NCBI GenBank assembly: GCA_016649475.1 | Contig: JAENXP010000160.1 | Coordinates: 1 to 6,175 of the forward strand | Reading direction: 5' to 3' | Length of the DNA: 6,175 bases | Source: Burkholderiales bacterium | GTDB taxonomy: Bacteria > Pseudomonadota > Gammaproteobacteria > Burkholderiales > SG8-39 | In this document: in pieces, positions 5,272 to 6,175 of the stretch | Numbering within the stretch: the first letter of the stretch is position 1 | How the letters are laid out: the number at the start of each line of letters is the position of its first letter | Position numbers and translations under genes: made by a program | Notes under the pieces: generated by a model | Databases searched by the model: none | Seen by the model: the letters and a program-made list of their open reading frames with translations, nothing else | Told to the model about the DNA's origin: nothing

Positions 5272-6175
5272 ATGCGCACCTTCCTGACCTCGCTGTTCAC
5301 CTTCACCCTGCTCGCGGGCATCACCACTGCGGCGGCCCCGGCATTCGCGCAGGGCGCCCCGATTAAAATCGGCGCCATCCTTCCTCTCACGGGATCGGGG
5401 GCTTCCTACGGCGTGTGGATGAAAGGCGGCGCCGAGATGGCGGCCGAGGACATCAACGCGGCTGGCGGCATCGCCGGGCACAAGCTCGAGGTGATCTACG
5501 AAGACCATGCCGCGGACGCATCCAAAGCGGTCAACGCGATGCGGCGCCTGGTGGAGGTCGAGAAGGTTCCGTTCAGCATGACTTCCTATTCGTCGCCCAC
5601 GCTGGCGATACAGCCGATCGCGGCGCAGAACAAAGTGGTGATCATGAACGGCGGCGGGCAGTCCGACAGCCTCGCGGGCAAGGACTATCTCTACAACAAC
5701 ATCCCGGTGGTATCGAACGAAGTCGGGGTCATCGCCGATTGGCTGGCAAAGGACAAGAAGCTCACCAAAGCCGTGCTGATCGTCGCCAACGACGAAGCCG
5801 GCCGCAATTCGGCCCAGACCTTCCGCGACAAATTCGGTGCTGCCGGAGGCAAGGTGCTCGCCGAGGAGCGGGTGGCTCTGGACGCCACCGATTTTCGCGC
5901 GCAGCTCGCCAAGCTGAAAGCACGCGGCGGCGACCTCCTTTACATTTCGTCCTACGGTCGCAACGTCTCCATCATCGCGGACCAGGCGCGCGAACTCGGC
6001 ATTACCGTGCCGATGGCGGGAACCTCCTGGGTTCTGGTTCCGGAGACCTTCAAATCCAAGGGCGCGGAAGGCATGCTGGTGACCAAGCTGCCTTTCGATC
6101 CGAACTCCGCGTTCGCGAAAAAATTCAAGGACAAGTACAACACCAATGCGGGATTCTTCGCGGTGCAGTATTACA
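5272..6175 (+). CDS. ABC transporter periplasmic substrate-binding protein, branched-chain amino acid (HAAT/LivK-like) type, 3' end missing
   Basis: The reading frame stays open to the window edge, giving 301 codons; family members usually have about 380 residues, so roughly the last fifth is missing. Residues 1-26 are a Sec signal peptide (Arg2, hydrophobic core from Phe4 to Thr19, AFA cleavage motif at 24-26, mature start at Gln27). The mature part begins IKIGAILPLTGSGASYG (31-47), then EDINAAGGIAGHKLEVIYED, the standard opening of type I periplasmic binding proteins of the hydrophobic amino acid transporter family. Such proteins capture amino acids, but related ones bind amides, urea, aromatic acids or other small carboxylates, so the ligand is open. 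No lipobox is seen, in line with a soluble periplasmic protein. Permease and ATPase genes would be expected downstream, beyond the window. It is transcribed divergently from the dehydrogenase, and joint control is plausible. Confidence 0.9.
   Translation, partial: MRTFLTSLFTFTLLAGITTAAAPAFAQGAPIKIGAILPLTGSGASYGVWMKGGAEMAAEDINAAGGIAGHKLEVIYEDHAADASKAVNAMRRLVEVEKVPFSMTSYSSPTLAIQPIAAQNKVVIMNGGGQSDSLAGKDYLYNNIPVVSNEVGVIADWLAKDKKLTKAVLIVANDEAGRNSAQTFRDKFGAAGGKVLAEERVALDATDFRAQLAKLKARGGDLLYISSYGRNVSIIADQARELGITVPMAGTSWVLVPETFKSKGAEGMLVTKLPFDPNSAFAKKFKDKYNTNAGFFAVQYY

Overview
The window is GC-rich, non-repetitive bacterial DNA. The overall style suggests a betaproteobacterium or close relative. The DUF971 protein with its SPSAEVRGHGPGQ core is typical of that group, the GC content is high, there are FNR-type and sigma70-type signals, and a periplasmic HAAT-type binding protein points to a Gram-negative cell. 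The organism is an inference from gene style, not from any marker gene.

Layout. Positions 1-122 hold the 5' end of a leftward gene for a small membrane-anchored protein of unknown function. A 336-bp non-coding stretch follows (123-458). It contains a predicted leftward promoter, a perfect FNR/ANR box (TTGAT-N4-ATCAA), an 11-bp direct repeat in step with that box, and a GC-rich hairpin in the leader of the next gene. A tightly packed rightward operon runs from 459 to 3615 and has three genes. They encode a stand-alone DUF971 protein, a B12-binding-like radical SAM protein ending in the CCAEP tail (the cysteine form of the CUAEP/CCAEP-tail (seleno)protein family), and an ATP-grasp ligase resembling L-amino-acid ligases. 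Gaps between these genes are 6 and 10 bp. An imperfect hairpin marks the end of this operon and faces a convergent leftward gene (3673-4983) for an iron-type alcohol dehydrogenase very close in sequence motifs to hydroxyacid-oxoacid transhydrogenase (ADHFE1). A 288-bp divergent control region (4984-5271) has a good sigma70-like promoter in each direction, a pair of CTTGWCAAG palindromes exactly 84 bp apart, an 11-bp palindrome and an 8-bp tandem repeat. From 5272 to the window end runs the first ~301 codons of an ABC-transporter periplasmic binding protein of the branched-chain amino acid (LivK-like) type.

How the genes may work together. The radical SAM and ATP-grasp genes look translationally linked and are the most interesting part. 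A radical enzyme of unknown substrate next to an amide- or peptide-forming ligase suggests a small biosynthetic pathway with an amino-acid-like product, but neither substrate nor product can be read from sequence. The DUF971 protein may be a helper, since DUF971 also occurs in the Fe-S carrier HCF101, or may simply be co-transcribed. The dehydrogenase and the binding protein are divergently transcribed and share a control region, which suggests joint regulation around uptake and oxidation of a small organic or amino acid. No regulator gene lies in the window.
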